Assembly: GCF_027580225.2 (NCBI RefSeq)
Contig: NC_073358.2
Span: forward strand, 24,950,501 to 25,014,500
Reading direction: 5' to 3'
DNA: 64,000 bases
Source of the DNA: Misgurnus anguillicaudatus
Lineage: Eukaryota; Chordata; Actinopteri; Cypriniformes; Cobitidae
Below, piece by piece: positions 53,998 to 64,000 of this stretch. Under the pieces are notes generated by a model. That model ran no database searches. It was not told the DNA's origin and saw only the letters and a program-made list of their open reading frames with translations. Each line of letters begins with the position of its first letter. Positions within the stretch are counted from its first letter, which is position 1. Position numbers and translations under genes: made by a program.

Positions 53998-54244
53998 AAA
54001 AATGACTGGGTTATTTTTAACCCATAATGGGTAAATATTGGACAGAACAATTTTTGGGTTAAAAATTACCCCATGCTGGGTTAAAAACAACCCAATGTTG
54101 GGTTGTTGTTATGCAACCATGGTTTATAATAACCCAGCAGTTGGGTTAAAACAACCCAGCATTGGGTCAACTTTAATGCAGCTGTGTGTTCTGTCCAATA
54201 TTTATCCAACACGGTTTAAAAATAACCCAGCCATTTTTAGAGTA
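53998..54244. mobile_element. MITE with ACTCTAAAAATG...GGGTTATTTTTAACCC ends
   Basis: CACTCTAAAAATGACTGGGT at the left is inverted as CCCAGCCATTTTTAGAGTA at the right. The interior is dominated by AACCCA / TGGGTT words and by TGGACAGAAC paired with TTCTGTCCAA. About 247 bp, non-coding. Confidence 0.82.
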
Positions 54245-54264
54245 TGGATTCCGTGCACGTTTTT

Positions 54265-54420
54265 TGCATCACGAAAATCATGGGGCCCTACACAAGTCGT
54301 GCTATAGCACCATTTATGGTTCTACATATAGGTGCTATATTGCACTTAAGGTAGTTCCCCTATGATTACGAGCCAGTGAACCACTTTTAGGGCTCTATAG
54401 CACCATTTTTTTAGAGTGTA
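54265..54420. mobile_element. MITE fragment with TATAGCACCATTTTTTTAGAGTGT end
   Basis: The right end TAGCACCATTTTTTTAGAGTG is a common MITE terminus in fish; GTGCTATATTGCAC, GTTCTACATATAGGTGC and AACCACTTTTAGGG are the usual interior words. The left terminus is missing, perhaps lost when the neighbouring MITE inserted. Confidence 0.6.
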
Positions 54421-54425
54421 CCATT

Positions 54426-55900
54426 CTCCCGTCATTACCTGTGAGTTACTGTCTTCAGAGGTGCAGTTATTAGTGCCATCCTTGATTGTATGAGTCTTCT
54501 GTCCTCTATCTGATCAGGTTTCAGACCAGAATAAAGAGCCAGGACACTTTTGTGGCGGGACTGAAAGAACCACATCTCCCTTCGACTTATTATGTGGCCA
54601 GTGTTAGTGACCTATTTAAATTATGTAAAAGTTGTCTAAATGTTTGGCATTGAGGCATTGCTCCAGAGGTCTTGGGTTGGATTAGACGCATAGGAAATGA
54701 TCATGCCTGACTCGGGTTTATTTTTTTAAACAGGGATACAGCCGTGTAAGGTTAGATGATTTTCAGCTCATTTTTCTTCTTTTTGTTGACTAAATAAATT
54801 AATAGTCCTGAATAGTTATTGTTCGTTAACCATGGATTATTCATGATAAAGCACAGGTACATCATCCATGGCTGGTGGTTGTTTTTGTTGCTGTTTATAT
54901 GTAGAAATAATATGAAATTAGGTCTTCTAATAAAAGGAAGCTTAATACACATAAAATTATAATAAGAAACAAATGAGAAATGAAATTGTTTTTTATGTTT
55001 TTATTATATTGTGGCCTAAATTTAATAAACCATTGACTATTTTTAGTTTTACAGCTGTGACTGTATTCACACCGTATACCTCATGTGGCTTCTTTTGACT
55101 GTAATATGATTCTTGAAATCCTTGGCTTGTATTACCCACAAAATCTCCTAAAACGAACGTGTGTGTTTGCAAAAGTAGGAAAAGTACTGTAACACTTTAT
55201 AACAAATTTCATATCAATAATTTTATTTTATTGTTTGTATATAGGATACAGCTGCATAATGTTTATGTCATAAAATGATTGCTGAATGACAGCACAGACC
55301 AATTCTTACCCTACTGCTACCTCAGAAAAGTGATCCGGCGACGCAGCATTTTGGCAGATGGCCAGTGTAAAACATTGAAGGTTTCCCTTACCATATCCCC
55401 CCAGGAAGGAACGCTATGATTTCATAGCTTCAGATAACTCACTTAGGCTGGTAATTGTTTGTCTGTGGTAAAATCATAATGTCATAATGTAACTGACACT
55501 TATAACAAGACACTGCATTTTGCGAAACATACATCAAACCATGCATTTTAGTGTTTCAGGAGCATTATCTTAAAAATACTACTTATGCTAAATGCTTAAC
55601 TTGCTTAATCCACAAAATTTGATATGCTATGTATTTCTCTTTGTCTCACGAAGCAAGCAAGCGATCTATAAGGAAAGCTATTAACCTTTAGCTAAACAAA
55701 GCACAGAAAAGGGTTTATTGGGATGAACCCAAAGCATTAAAGCTTTGTTTTATGCACCATCACACTTTTTGAAAATACCAATAAATTTTACAAGGTTTCT
55801 GTTGGCAGCATGGGGCAAATTGTTAAGCTAAAGCATTTTTTGTTAGTAAAATGCTGAGGGATCTATAAACTCAGACTTGGATCAATAATTAGCATGATTG
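54426..55900. other. Non-coding interval
   Basis: No gene or transposon recognised. 54426-54600 is more balanced in composition and could be regulatory; the remainder is AT-rich. Confidence 0.5.
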
Positions 55901-56365
55901 CTTTAAAGGTCTCGTTTCTTTCTGTGTTTTTGAAGATTTTATTGTGTTTACAGTTCGCAATATAACATGTGTTCATGTTTCACGTGTAAAAAAGTCCCTG
56001 TTCTATGAAGTCCCTCCTTCAGAAATGCGTAACGAGTTCTGATTGTGTAGTTTGTTTAGTGTTGTGTGACTCGACAGCAACTTAGCGTAGCAGAGCCATT
56101 TGAGCCATAGCTGGCGACTGACGTATTCCTGTGGGCGGAGTTTAGTCAAAAAAATCTTTTATTGACGTCATTCAATCAGGAAGTAGAGGGCTGTAGTCCA
56201 AACCGTCCGTATGCTGTATAGGCTTTGAAAGGGGAAAAGAAAATATGTCGTCTGGCAGTGAACTTTGAGCTTATCATTTTGCAGGTATTATTTATGCTCT
56301 AACAGCAATATTACACACTAGCTAAAGTTTGAAAAATTGGAAGAAAGTGACCTTTAAAAACTGTA
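55901..56365 (+). repeat. High-copy non-autonomous repeat
   Basis: The order GTTTTTGAAGATTTTATTGTG, CAATATAACATGTGTTCATG, TATGAAGTCCCTCC, GGGCGGAGTTTAGTC, GCAGTGAACTTTGAGC matches a very common carp-family repeat as I remember it. Internal parts are shortened. No coding frame. Confidence 0.5.
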
Positions 56366-56439
56366 ACATCGTAATGTATAAGATGCCATAACTACAGGTG
56401 CCACAAATATTAAGAGAATAGGAAATAAGGTCCCTGCTT

Positions 56440-56880
56440 GATTAAAGAACACCTATTGTCCGATTCACGTTTCCTTTGATGTGTAAGTGGTCGAGTGGTT
56501 ACAAATCGGAAGGTTGGTGGTTCAATCCCCGGCTCTACCTGACCAAGTGTCGAGGTGTCCTTGAGCAAGACACCTAACCCCAGCTGCTCCCGATGAGCTG
56601 GATGGCGCCTTGCATGGCTGACACCGCCGTCGGTGTATGAATGTGTGCGTGAATGGGTGAATGTGAGGCAATATGTAAAGCGCTTTGGATGGCCATTGGT
56701 CTATGAAAGCGCTATATAAATGCAGTCCATTTACCATTTACCATTTGTAAGTGTGTATTAGTACATGTTAACGATATCCAAAAGGTACAAACCCCAAAGT
56801 AAACAATGACGCGACTAGCACTACAACAAACACATGGACTGTAGGCAACAACAAAATCTGTTATTATACTGAACCTAATG
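56440..56880. repeat. Interspersed repeat, copy 2, split by a V-SINE
   Basis: Flanks of the SINE (CCTTTGATGTGTAAGTG, then TGTAAGTGTGTATTAGTACATG and ACAAACCCCAAAGT) are collinear with 3811-4030. TGTAAGTG on both sides of the SINE is its target duplication. Confidence 0.6.
56490..56745 (+). repeat. V-SINE (tRNA-derived, HAmo-like)
   Basis: The head GTCGAGTGGTTACAAATCGG and GGTTGGTGGTTCAATCCC supply A- and B-box-like pol III promoters from a tRNA. The centre TGTCCTTGAGCAAGACACC, CCAGCTGCTCCCGATGAGC is the conserved V-SINE core. The tail AAAGCGCTTTGGATGGCC, GCGCTATATAAATGCAGTCC and repeated ATTTACC match L2-like LINE ends. The A box seems slightly 5'-truncated. It is a SINE, not a tRNA gene. 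Confidence 0.88.
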
Positions 56881-57350
56881 CTGTTCCAAATCTTCATGAC
56901 TTTTCTTTCTTTTCTCAATGTCTTTTTTCTACAATGAAAGTGAAAAATGACAGATGCTGTCATTCACAAACATTTTGCTTACATTATTTTTATTATTTTA
57001 TTATATATATTTTTTAATGAGCCCCTATTACATTGCTAAAAACAACATTATTATGTGAATTTGCACTAATAAAATGTGTGTGCGTGGTTTGTTGTTCAAA
57101 AAAACATTATTTTTCACATTCTGTACATTATTGTTGCTCTTTTATGTCCTGCCTCCCTGAAAGGCGTTGATTTTGTACAAAGGTCATTGTTCTGAAAAGG
57201 GCAGATTGGCCTAACAAGATAATACCAGTAAATTAAGCATAGTAGTATAATTCTCAGATGTATTGTGTACAGATGTTCTCAAAATGTATATGTTTATATA
57301 AACTTGAATTTTATGGTACAACAAAAAAGAGGGAGTAACAGTAAATATGC
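56881..57350. other. Non-coding, no feature seen
   Basis: AT-rich; no gene. The phrase TCCTGCCTCCCTGAAAGGCG may belong to the repeat split by the V-SINE. Confidence 0.45.
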
Positions 57351-58350
57351 ATGAGGCAATCTTCTCCTCTCCTCAGTTGCCAGTATATGCAGTAATCTGT
57401 GCTCTTTGATTAGCAGTCTTAGCCAAGTCCCATGTCGTTGATACCCCAATTATACACCTTATGCCCAAAGTGCTGCTGTGTAAGAGTTTTTAGGATCACC
57501 TGTCAGTGTCTTCACTGCAGAAGTGGTCCAGGTCTCTCTTTACTGCCACCTGCTCTTTATCTCTCCTTTATCTATAAAACCAAATCATTCTTATCCTATA
57601 TAATCCTTGGAATAAAGTTGTCTGCATCGAGAGGAGCCTGCACTCCGGTCACCTCTCTCTCTAATCAAGCTAATGGAGCCTGCAGGTATCTTATTGATCT
57701 CTCTCAATGTGTGGCTTCCGCAGAGATGAGCAGATTCTCGACGGGTCAGACATCTCGGTTTAGGGTCACTCCCCCCTCAATCCCCTTACCAAGACAAAAA
57801 CAGTGATCAGAGGTTTTTTGTTTCATTGTGTTTGTTTCTTTCCTCCGTTCCTTCTGTTTTTCCTTTGTGGTCTGTTTTACAAATCTTTTAACCCTCGCCT
57901 CTGATCTGTAACCTTTCAAAGGCTTTAGCTCTTGACCTGTGAAGTGGATGCCTTTATCTCTCCCTTGGCTAATGCCGTCGCTAGCCCGAGTTTCATTCTC
58001 ACAGTCCACTGATTCAAATCTACTGGTACAAATCAGAGGACATCCAGCTATATGTCATAAGAAACGGACACATAATGACAATTCACTTATCCCTCGGTGA
58101 GAATCAATTCTTCCACAATGCACCTGTCACAGAGCCTTCAGTGAGGGCAATTTGTCCGACAGACTGACACTGTAATTGGACGTGAATTTTCCAGTGACCA
58201 TTTTACAAGCACTTCTTTGAACCGTAATGAAAATCTCAACCTCACAATGAAAAGCAGACAGGCTAAAATGAGCTATTTTGTCTTAATTAAAACTTCACTG
58301 CTTGTAAAACCCAAGACATTTTAGAGCTGCGCTAGTACACAGTGACACGG
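57351..58350. other. Candidate conserved non-coding block
   Basis: Repeat-free by eye, moderately GC-rich, and containing long complex words such as GAGGCAATCTTCTCCTCTCC, GTCCGACAGACTGACACTG and TTTAGAGCTGCGCTAGTACA. The 124-codon frame at 57432-57806 has no motif and no flanking splice signals that I trust. A regulatory function is plausible; conservation cannot be tested here. Confidence 0.3.
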
Positions 58351-59124
58351 ACAGATCATTTAGACAAATTTCGTAAATCAAAAGGACCTATGACAAAACT
58401 TGTGCATCTCGAAAATGTTCTTTGATATCAAAACATTGGCTTATTGTTACTTTAATGTTCTGAAATGTTGCCATGTTTTTTTTACTTGCAATTTTTTTAA
58501 ACCCTTCCCTAGTTGTTCCCTGCAAAATAATATTTATAGATTGAGATGTTTGTATGTTTTGGAAGGATTCTAACCTTCTTGAATAAAATGCCTTTTCATT
58601 ATTGCTTTGATTAAATAATTCCTTTGCATATTCAGTTAGGATGAGAGAACTAAATGATACATTTGATTCTCTACAGACATACACCAAACCAACATTTATC
58701 TTCACTGTTATGGAGAGAAATTTTAATTGTTGAACGCATCAAACACTAATCAACCAAAGAGTGACTTCTTTAGATATTTAGATTTTATGGTAACTTTAGA
58801 GTAAATAATTATATTTTAATATACCATCTTTCAGCTTTTGACCTTAAGGTCACCCCTTAGAAGAGATGCTACTGATTGATAGTCAAGGATAAAAGAAAAT
58901 GGTCTAGTTTTACACCAAATGTATGTAAATGATTAATGTTTGTAAGGTTTTTTTTATTGTGACAAAAGTGTTTATACATTAGTACTAAATCTAAACCAAA
59001 TCAGTTTTTCTTTAGCTAGTTTATTAACCACTACTATTCTGCTAAAAGATCTGAGTTGGTTCTGAAATCGCATACTTAGGCACTGTTATATGCCATTTTG
59101 TAGTATACATTTTGTAGTATACAC
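58351..59124. other. Non-coding, no feature seen
   Basis: AT-rich. A 105-codon minus frame (58388-58705) has no recognisable domain and is not called. Confidence 0.5.
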
Positions 59125-59340
59125 TCTCGGAAATAAAGGTACAAAGGTTGTCACTGGGACAGTACCCTTTCAAAAAGGTACACCTTTGTACCCAAAGAGT
59201 GCATATTAGTACTTTGAACTGCCAAAATGTACCTTTAAAGGAACATATTTGTACCTAAATGGTACATATTAGGACCTTTTTTTAAGGGTACTGCCCCAGT
59301 GACAGCTTCGTACCTTTACCTTTATTTTTGACAGTGTAAG
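59125..59340. mobile_element. MITE with GTACAAAGGTTGTCAC ends, copy 2
   Basis: ACACTCTCGGAAATAAAGGTAC is inverted near the right end as TACCTTTATTTTTGACAGTGT. Interior words GGGACAGTACCCTTTC, TTAGTACTTTGAAC, TGGTACATATTAGGACC match the copy at 18644. Non-coding. Confidence 0.82.
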
Positions 59341-60820
59341 AAATGAACACTGCACACTTTGTGCATAAACAAGTAACACTATAATCAAAAGTACAAATGT
59401 ATAAATACATTTTCATCTGCTCACATTTTTTTAATGCAGTAGATATCAATTATTCTTATCTGAGAAACCAATGATATTTTTGGTTATTGTTAAGTAGGTG
59501 TTCATCAAGTAAGTGTTCATTTTCCAAAGATATATCCTTATAAAACACATGATTGTATGTGTGTATGCATTTTAGTGCATAGTGTAGAACATCAAGGTTG
59601 TGCCGAATCTGCCAATAGACGGTATCGTGTAATGCCGATCGTCAGACATATGGCCAGGCCCGGCACCAGGGAAAATATTTTTTCCCCAGAATAATTTGTG
59701 CCCCCCCCCCCAGTTGTCATATCAGACATAAATTAAATTGGAGAGATAAATTCGGTCATATACTTTGATATAACGATTTCGTTAATAATGTGTATGAATT
59801 AATTCATCCAATGCAACTTCCTTTGGCGCACACAATGGCTTTGGCGCGCAAATAAAAAAACAAGCTAGCCTACATGAAGGCGCAGTGCAATTAAACGATC
59901 TAGGTGGCATTTCCTTGATGTTTCCGTCTGCAAGGCTTTATGCAAATTACACGAGCAAGTAATGTCGCTGTCACTATCATCTTCAAAGTGAACTGTGTAG
60001 CTAAATCTATTATAGACATTATTAATAACGCTGATCAACAGGCTAACAACTCCAGGAGGGCAGAGAGACGAGGTTAGAGTCACTCCGGTTAGCTATTTGG
60101 GGAGTCCATTCAGAACAGGGAACAATCCAAAGATATGAGCAGGTGGGGAGTCAGATGGGCAGCAAAGCCATCAAAAAGCCATCCAGAACCACAGACAGCG
60201 CATATAGTGACAAACCAGTAAGCACCATCAATGCCGAAAGGAGACCAGTATTCGGAGCAAAAACCCATACAATGTACGTAAAAAGCAATTAAAGATATCC
60301 TTTTCCCAAAATTTGTTTAATTGTTCTTAAAAGTATTGTTCATTACTGTACAAAGCATTGTTTTTCTTTTTCCTTTTTGTTTCTCTCTCCTTTTTTGTGA
60401 GACTGCTGCATAGAATTATAATAATCTAAATTATATTTTCCGCACAATATAACGCCTCCCATTATAAAAAAGCAGGGCCCCAAACAATTAACTTATCATT
60501 AAAAGAGTTGTAGCCTTCTTGATGAGGTGCTTCTGTTTAATTAATTTATTTATAGTTTTGTAGCAATTAAGTTCTGTTTGTCAATTTTTTCTGTTTTGTC
60601 ATAGTTTTGTCATTTACATTTTACTAGGCCTATAATAGCCTACTCACGTTTATTTGATATTATTTATATTTGTTAGGTTTAAGTTTTTAATTTAGGTTAA
60701 GCTTTGATTTTTTTCCAGTTAATTCAGTGCTTCAACTTCAACTTATTCCAGTCACTTTGTTTTTGCAGGAGAATGGGTTTATTAGTCCGGAGAGATGGCA
60801 GTCCTGATGTTCTGTTTCAT
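59341..60820. other. Non-coding; possible degraded hAT-like repeat
   Basis: No gene called. GGCCCGGCACCAGGGAAA near 59655 and GCAGGGCCCCAAAC near 60472 are loosely inverted and may be ends of a degraded transposon, with a C12 run at 59702-59713. A plus frame near 60105-60290 is open for about 60 codons but shows no domain. Confidence 0.4.
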
Positions 60821-61457
60821 TACAGTTTTTCTCAGTCGCTTTAGTACAATTCTCGAATCAAACTCACAATTTGTAAAACAGTAAGTGTATTTCTCAAAAC
60901 AATTCGTACAAATAGCAAAACACCATGGATAAGCTGCAAAAGCCACTCTCTTACTCAAAATACTTAGTTCATCTCTCAAAAGTAAATATCTGTGTCAATG
61001 AACATGTCATTGCCATCAGAATGACAAGTCCTTGTGTCATTGTGTACGAATAAAACAGTCAAATTGTTTAGTCATGTTGTCAATATTTTACTCTGGAGGG
61101 ATGTTCTGATGTAGCCTGACGTTGTCATACTCAATTCTAGTCAGAATTTGAGTCTGATACCGCTCCATTGAGCTGTAATTATGAGGCGTGTCTCAACCGA
61201 AAAATGCCTCTGCACTCAACTGGATAGACCTACGACCAATCAGAGCAACGGAGTGTGTGACGTATGTTGAAATTACGTCTTTTGCAGCCTGACCGAACTG
61301 CTAGTTATTTCGCTACTATTGACACTAACATTGTGATTATACTAAGTCTGAGTTAGCGAACGTACATCAACACCTACTATGTTTACAACATTTCGTTTAT
61401 ATCACAACATTAAGTATTTACTAAGTCATACAGTAAGACTATCTCTTACCATTTGTA

Positions 61458-61590
61458 CGTTAGGTGAACTTCATCCACGACGATACCCATTACATTGGCT
61501 TGAAAATATTGGAGCCTAGCATGTCCCTCCACTTATTCAGCAACCATGATTCCGGGCTTCCGAAAAGAAGCTGGCAACGACTGCTAATTA
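61458..61590 (-). pseudogene. RecQ-like helicase fragment 2 (DEVH box) with splice donor
   Basis: The minus strand is open from about 61590 and reads QLLFGSPESWLLNKWRDML, then NIFKANVMGIVVDEVHLTYK-W. DEVH is the Walker B/motif II of RecQ-type helicases (DExH box), in the expected context. It is in a different frame from fragment 1, and the sequence between motifs I and II is shortened. Straight after the Trp codon comes GTAAGAG, a good 5' splice site, implying that the parent gene has an intron here. The remaining helicase motifs are absent. A relic, not a working enzyme. Confidence 0.72.
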
Positions 61591-61593
61591 TAT

Positions 61594-61803
61594 CTATCTC
61601 ATCATGCACGCCGAGTTGCATCGCCGTGATACCAATTTCAGTTGCGACCAACTTTTGTCGAATCCCGTAGGAAGGACGGCAAAAACATCAACAAATGCCT
61701 TGCTCGCGTTTCTCTGTTCCTCTTTTAAAATCAATGCTCTGTCGATATCTTTTAGAACAGACTCAATGTCAGTCTGTATTATGAATTCTACAGCGGCAGC
61801 CAT
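61594..61803 (-). pseudogene. RecQ-like helicase fragment 1 (Q motif to Walker A)
   Basis: From ATG at 61803 the frame reads MAAAVEFIIQTDIESVL, then LKEEQRNASKAF and DVFAVLPTGFDKSW. 'L-x-EQ ... DVFAVLPTGFGKS' is the start of the RecQ/SF2 helicase core, with the Q-like region and ATP-binding Walker A motif. Here the Walker A lysine is kept, but the Gly before it is Asp (GFDKS), which should damage ATP binding. The next helicase segment is missing and the frame ends at 61594. In fish, many RecQ-like genes of this type are multicopy, in line with a mobile-element origin. Confidence 0.72.
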
Positions 61804-62249
61804 TTCGTTAAACAGATTAAACACACGCGCTCTTTGGTGACGTTGTTCATTACGTTACTGTTGATCATCTGTCCATCATCGTATAAAGCCCGCCCTGACA
61901 ATTTGATTGGTTCGACCAGCTTTGGGTCTAGCATGGTAGTTCCTCAACGGAGAAACCCCAGACCGATCTTTCTGTTCTCAAAATGTTGTGGGCGGGGGTA
62001 AGATCGGCTGGCACCCAGGCTAGTTCTGATGTAAACTATGGCTAAGGTTTTCATGACAATTATTGTAAATTGTAGGTTACACCTTAGTGTATGTGTAAGT
62101 GTAATTGCAAGAGAATGGACAAGATTCAAATGTACACTTTTACTGTTTGTACTGTATTTTATTGACAGAACATGTCATGGAGATACAGAAATGAAAAGAC
62201 AGCACTGCATAGCACAAAGAAAAAAACTAAAGTAGAAACCTGAACATAG

Positions 62250-62940
62250 GACAAACTGTACATGCAGTTCTGTAGGAATTACAATCTTCCTACACCTCTT
62301 GACGATTCTGTCTGTTGGGCCACAAATTCTCATCCACATCACAACGAACATCTTCTCTTGCAATGCAGCATGGAAAGAATCTTTTTGAGTGTCTAATCCA
62401 GCCTCTGCAGGCATCTGCTGTTATGTTATCACATGCTGCATCCATGGCAGCCAGAAGGGTCAATTGTGTATGTGGCTGACGATCATAAACTTTCCATCTC
62501 CATGCTGAGAAAAATTCCTCAATAGGGTTATGGAGAGTAAAGTGGAAGGAACTCCATCAGCATCCTGTCATGGGCAGCAAACCATTGCCTGATGATGTTG
62601 GAATGATGAAAACTGACATTGTCCCAAATGATCACATACTTTGGGAGGTCATCTACAATCTGACCCCACTCTTGTTCAGGGATAAGATCCCTGTAGAGTG
62701 TGTCTAAAAAGGTGACGCTCGGTATTGTATGGCCCAATAATGGGAATATGCGTTAGCACACCATTCTCAGAGATTGCAGCACCCCATGGTTATGTTCCCG
62801 CCCTGTTGACCTGGCACATCAACTGTAGCTCTGTGGCCGATGATATTTCGACCACGCCTTCTACGTTTTGTTAGGTTGAAACCAGCTTCATCCATGTAGA
62901 TGAAGCTGTGCGGTGGCTCACTTGCTTCCAGTTCCATTAT
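62250..62940 (-). pseudogene. IS630-like transposase, catalytic part, frameshifted
   Basis: An exon begins after the acceptor-like TTCTGGATATAG at about 62943 and reads RIMELEASEPPHSFIYMDEA, GFNLTKRRRRGRN, HRATVDVPGQQGGN, then loses frame. In the next frame (62737-62528) come TIPSVTFLDTLYRDLIPEQE and YVIIWDNVSFHHSNIIRQW up to EFLPLYSP and a stop. A third frame continues NPIEEFFSAWRWKVYDRQP. The YMDEAG Asp, the IIWDN Asp and the NPIEEFF Glu make the DDE triad of the IS630/Tc1-mariner superfamily (DDE_3 type). At least two frame changes make it inactive. Confidence 0.85.
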
Positions 62941-63119
62941 ACGCTATATCCAGAAGACACAAAATGAGTTTTATGAATTACATGGATTTTCATTTTGGTC
63001 AAGATACAGTTACATCAAATGTATACAGCATTTGCTATGGCTGTAGAAAAGATGCAATGTGTACTGTATATCACTATACAATGTTGTACTGTTTACTGTG
63101 AGGTACAGTTGCTGCATGC

Positions 63120-63300
63120 TCATACATGTTTTACCTGTACATATTGGTAACGCAGCTCCTTCACTTTTTCACCATTTCTTTCAAACGGAACAGTGTATAG
63201 CTGCTTCATTTGGTGTCTTTTCAGCACCCTATCAATGGTTGAGATGCTGACTGTTTGGATGTTTTGAAAGATGTTGTTGTCCTCTATAATGGCACTTTTT
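63120..63300 (-). pseudogene. IS630-like transposase, helix-turn-helix part
   Basis: The minus strand reads SAIIEDNNIFQNIQTVSIST, IDRVLKRHQMKQLYTVPFER, KVKELRYQYVQ and then GTAAAACATG, a splice-donor-like sequence. 'VS-STI-RVLKRH-M' is the second DNA-recognition helix region of IS630/Tc1-like transposases. Together with the acceptor near 62943 it implies a 180-nt intron between the binding and catalytic exons. The upstream side is cut by an inserted repeat at about 63300. Confidence 0.78.
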
Positions 63301-63910
63301 AAAACCCGCATTTTGACGAGCTGAACGATATATCTTGTTGGGATGACGCGCGGGTATTTTCCTTTATTATAGCTCAATGAGCACGTGACGCAATATTCTT
63401 TTATGCTGCTGAATGATATCCGTTTCAACGCAGTAAGTAACGAGCTAGCTTACCTGATATCTGCTTCAGTCCAGTTTGCTGACATTTCTCGTCGTGAATG
63501 TTGTAAATCCCTTATTTTAAAGATTTGAACCAACTTCATGTTGCCATGACACGCGCGTCCTCACTACGGCACGTGCGTCATTGTTTATGCGTCTCATTTA
63601 TAATTTCCTGATAACTGCGTCAATATAGTTTGCAACATTTCTCGTGGTGAATGTTTATATGCATGTTATCTCTCGTTTTAAGGAGCTGAACCATAACTTT
63701 TGTTGTGATGATGCGCGCGTCCACACTACGACACGCCCATTACGGCATTCTTTCGGCTGCTTGCTCACACAGAGGGTTATCCGTGTATCTGACTAGGTCC
63801 TCTTTCCGGCAACAATCCCAGAGGATTAACGGGACAAGTTTGTGTTCACACAGACGCTTGTCTGGCAATTTTACGGGTATTTTCTGGGACCAAAGGTCTG
63901 TGTGAATGTC
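63300..63910. repeat. Repeat inserted in the transposase gene, with tandem sub-units
   Basis: It separates NNAIRLK (left of the break, minus strand) from AIIEDNN. Two sub-units starting near 63454 (CTGATATCTGC) and 63609 (CTGATAACTGC), 155 bp apart, share CATTTCTCGT-GTGAATGTT and CGCGCGTCC-CACTACG. Outer words GTCTGTGTGAATGTCTTTAG and GGTATTTTCTGGGACC are like ends of a known zebrafish-type DNA element. No coding frame. Confidence 0.55.
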
Positions 63911-64000
63911 TTTAGTCTTATTGCATTGTTTTCTACAACCATAGTGCAAATAGCCTCCTCCTGTTCAGGTGTGAAAAGGGGCCCTCTGCCACCCCTGTGA
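63911..64000 (-). pseudogene. IS630-like transposase, N-terminal fragment, cut by window end
   Basis: From the window edge the minus strand reads RGGRGPLFTPEQEEAICTMV, VENNAIRLK, the start of the DNA-binding region of the same transposase. It continues, after the inserted repeat, at 63300. The start codon lies outside the window. Confidence 0.7.

Larger units (their letters stand above)
61112..62022 (-). mobile_element. Non-autonomous element with RecQ-like helicase fragments and 9-bp target duplication
   Basis: Ends TAGCCTGACG and CACCCAGGCTA share a 7-bp inverted repeat TAGCCTG. The 911-bp insert is flanked by exact GTTCTGATG on both sides (61103-61111, 62023-62031). Inside, on the minus strand, are two separated pieces of a RecQ-like DNA helicase. 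Nine-bp duplications are unusual and point towards Mutator-like transposons, but no transposase is present, so the superfamily is open. Removing the insert restores continuous host-transposon sequence. Confidence 0.8.
60821..64000 (-). mobile_element. IS630/Tc1-mariner-like transposon, disrupted, runs off the window
   Basis: The left end starts TACAGTTTTTCTCAGTCGC, the sort of TA-flanked terminus seen in this superfamily; the other end lies beyond 64000. Transposase pieces with helix-turn-helix and DDE motifs are spread over 62200-64000 on the minus strand. Two later insertions lie inside it: a helicase-bearing element at 61112-62022 and a repeat at about 63300-63910. Confidence 0.78.

Noticed and set aside
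56490..56580. tRNA gene
   Set aside because: The tRNA-like boxes belong to a V-SINE; no acceptor stem or anticodon arm can be completed.
57432..57806. 124-residue plus-strand frame as a host exon
   Set aside because: No recognisable domain, no convincing splice sites, and low-complexity Ser/Pro content.

Overview
The window is vertebrate, most likely a ray-finned fish of the carp family (Cyprinidae). It is AT-rich and has no recognisable host exon. It is packed with repeats typical of that group: a DANA-type tRNA SINE, a V-SINE, a 5S-rRNA-derived SINE, DIRS-order retroelements, an L2/CR1-like LINE, a Tc1/mariner-IS630-like transposon, hAT, Harbinger-like and TTAA-type short elements, and (TCTA)n and (AAT)n microsatellites. 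The species call is inferred from repeat content, not from a host gene.

Layout. 1-30 kb: intergenic or intronic DNA with a (TCTA)n array, about a dozen short inverted-repeat transposons (several with exact target-site duplications), a hAT element keeping a BED zinc-finger remnant, a truncated LINE, a tiny poly(A) retro-insertion and a few stretches that look like non-coding regulatory sequence. 30.4-41.1 kb: a nearly complete Ty3/gypsy LTR retrotransposon on the minus strand, inserted in a SINE that already held a small palindromic element. 41.1-47.8 kb: an old high-copy repeat, then an apparently intact LINE inserted in a gutted DIRS element. 47.9-52.3 kb: a 5S-derived SINE, a hAT miniature element and a decayed tyrosine-recombinase (DIRS/Ngaro-like) retroelement. 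52.3-60.8 kb: non-coding DNA with more short transposons, a V-SINE and candidate conserved blocks. 60.8-64 kb: an IS630-like transposon with broken transposase, itself invaded by an element carrying RecQ-like helicase fragments and by another repeat.

The only long intact proteins are the gypsy Gag (319 aa) and Pol (1233 aa) and the LINE endonuclease/reverse transcriptase (1062 aa). The gypsy element has unusually long LTRs (about 2.7-2.8 kb), a primer-binding site matching tRNA-Ser, and a GGGTTTT slippery heptamer at the Gag stop with pol in the -1 frame. Most striking, its LTRs hold an array of 137-143 bp units which, read on the strand opposite to gag-pol, look like tandem 76-nt mini-exons with splice acceptors and donors, followed by a 261-nt GC-rich open exon. 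This antisense architecture and the helicase-bearing element with 9-bp target duplications are the best candidates for something undescribed.
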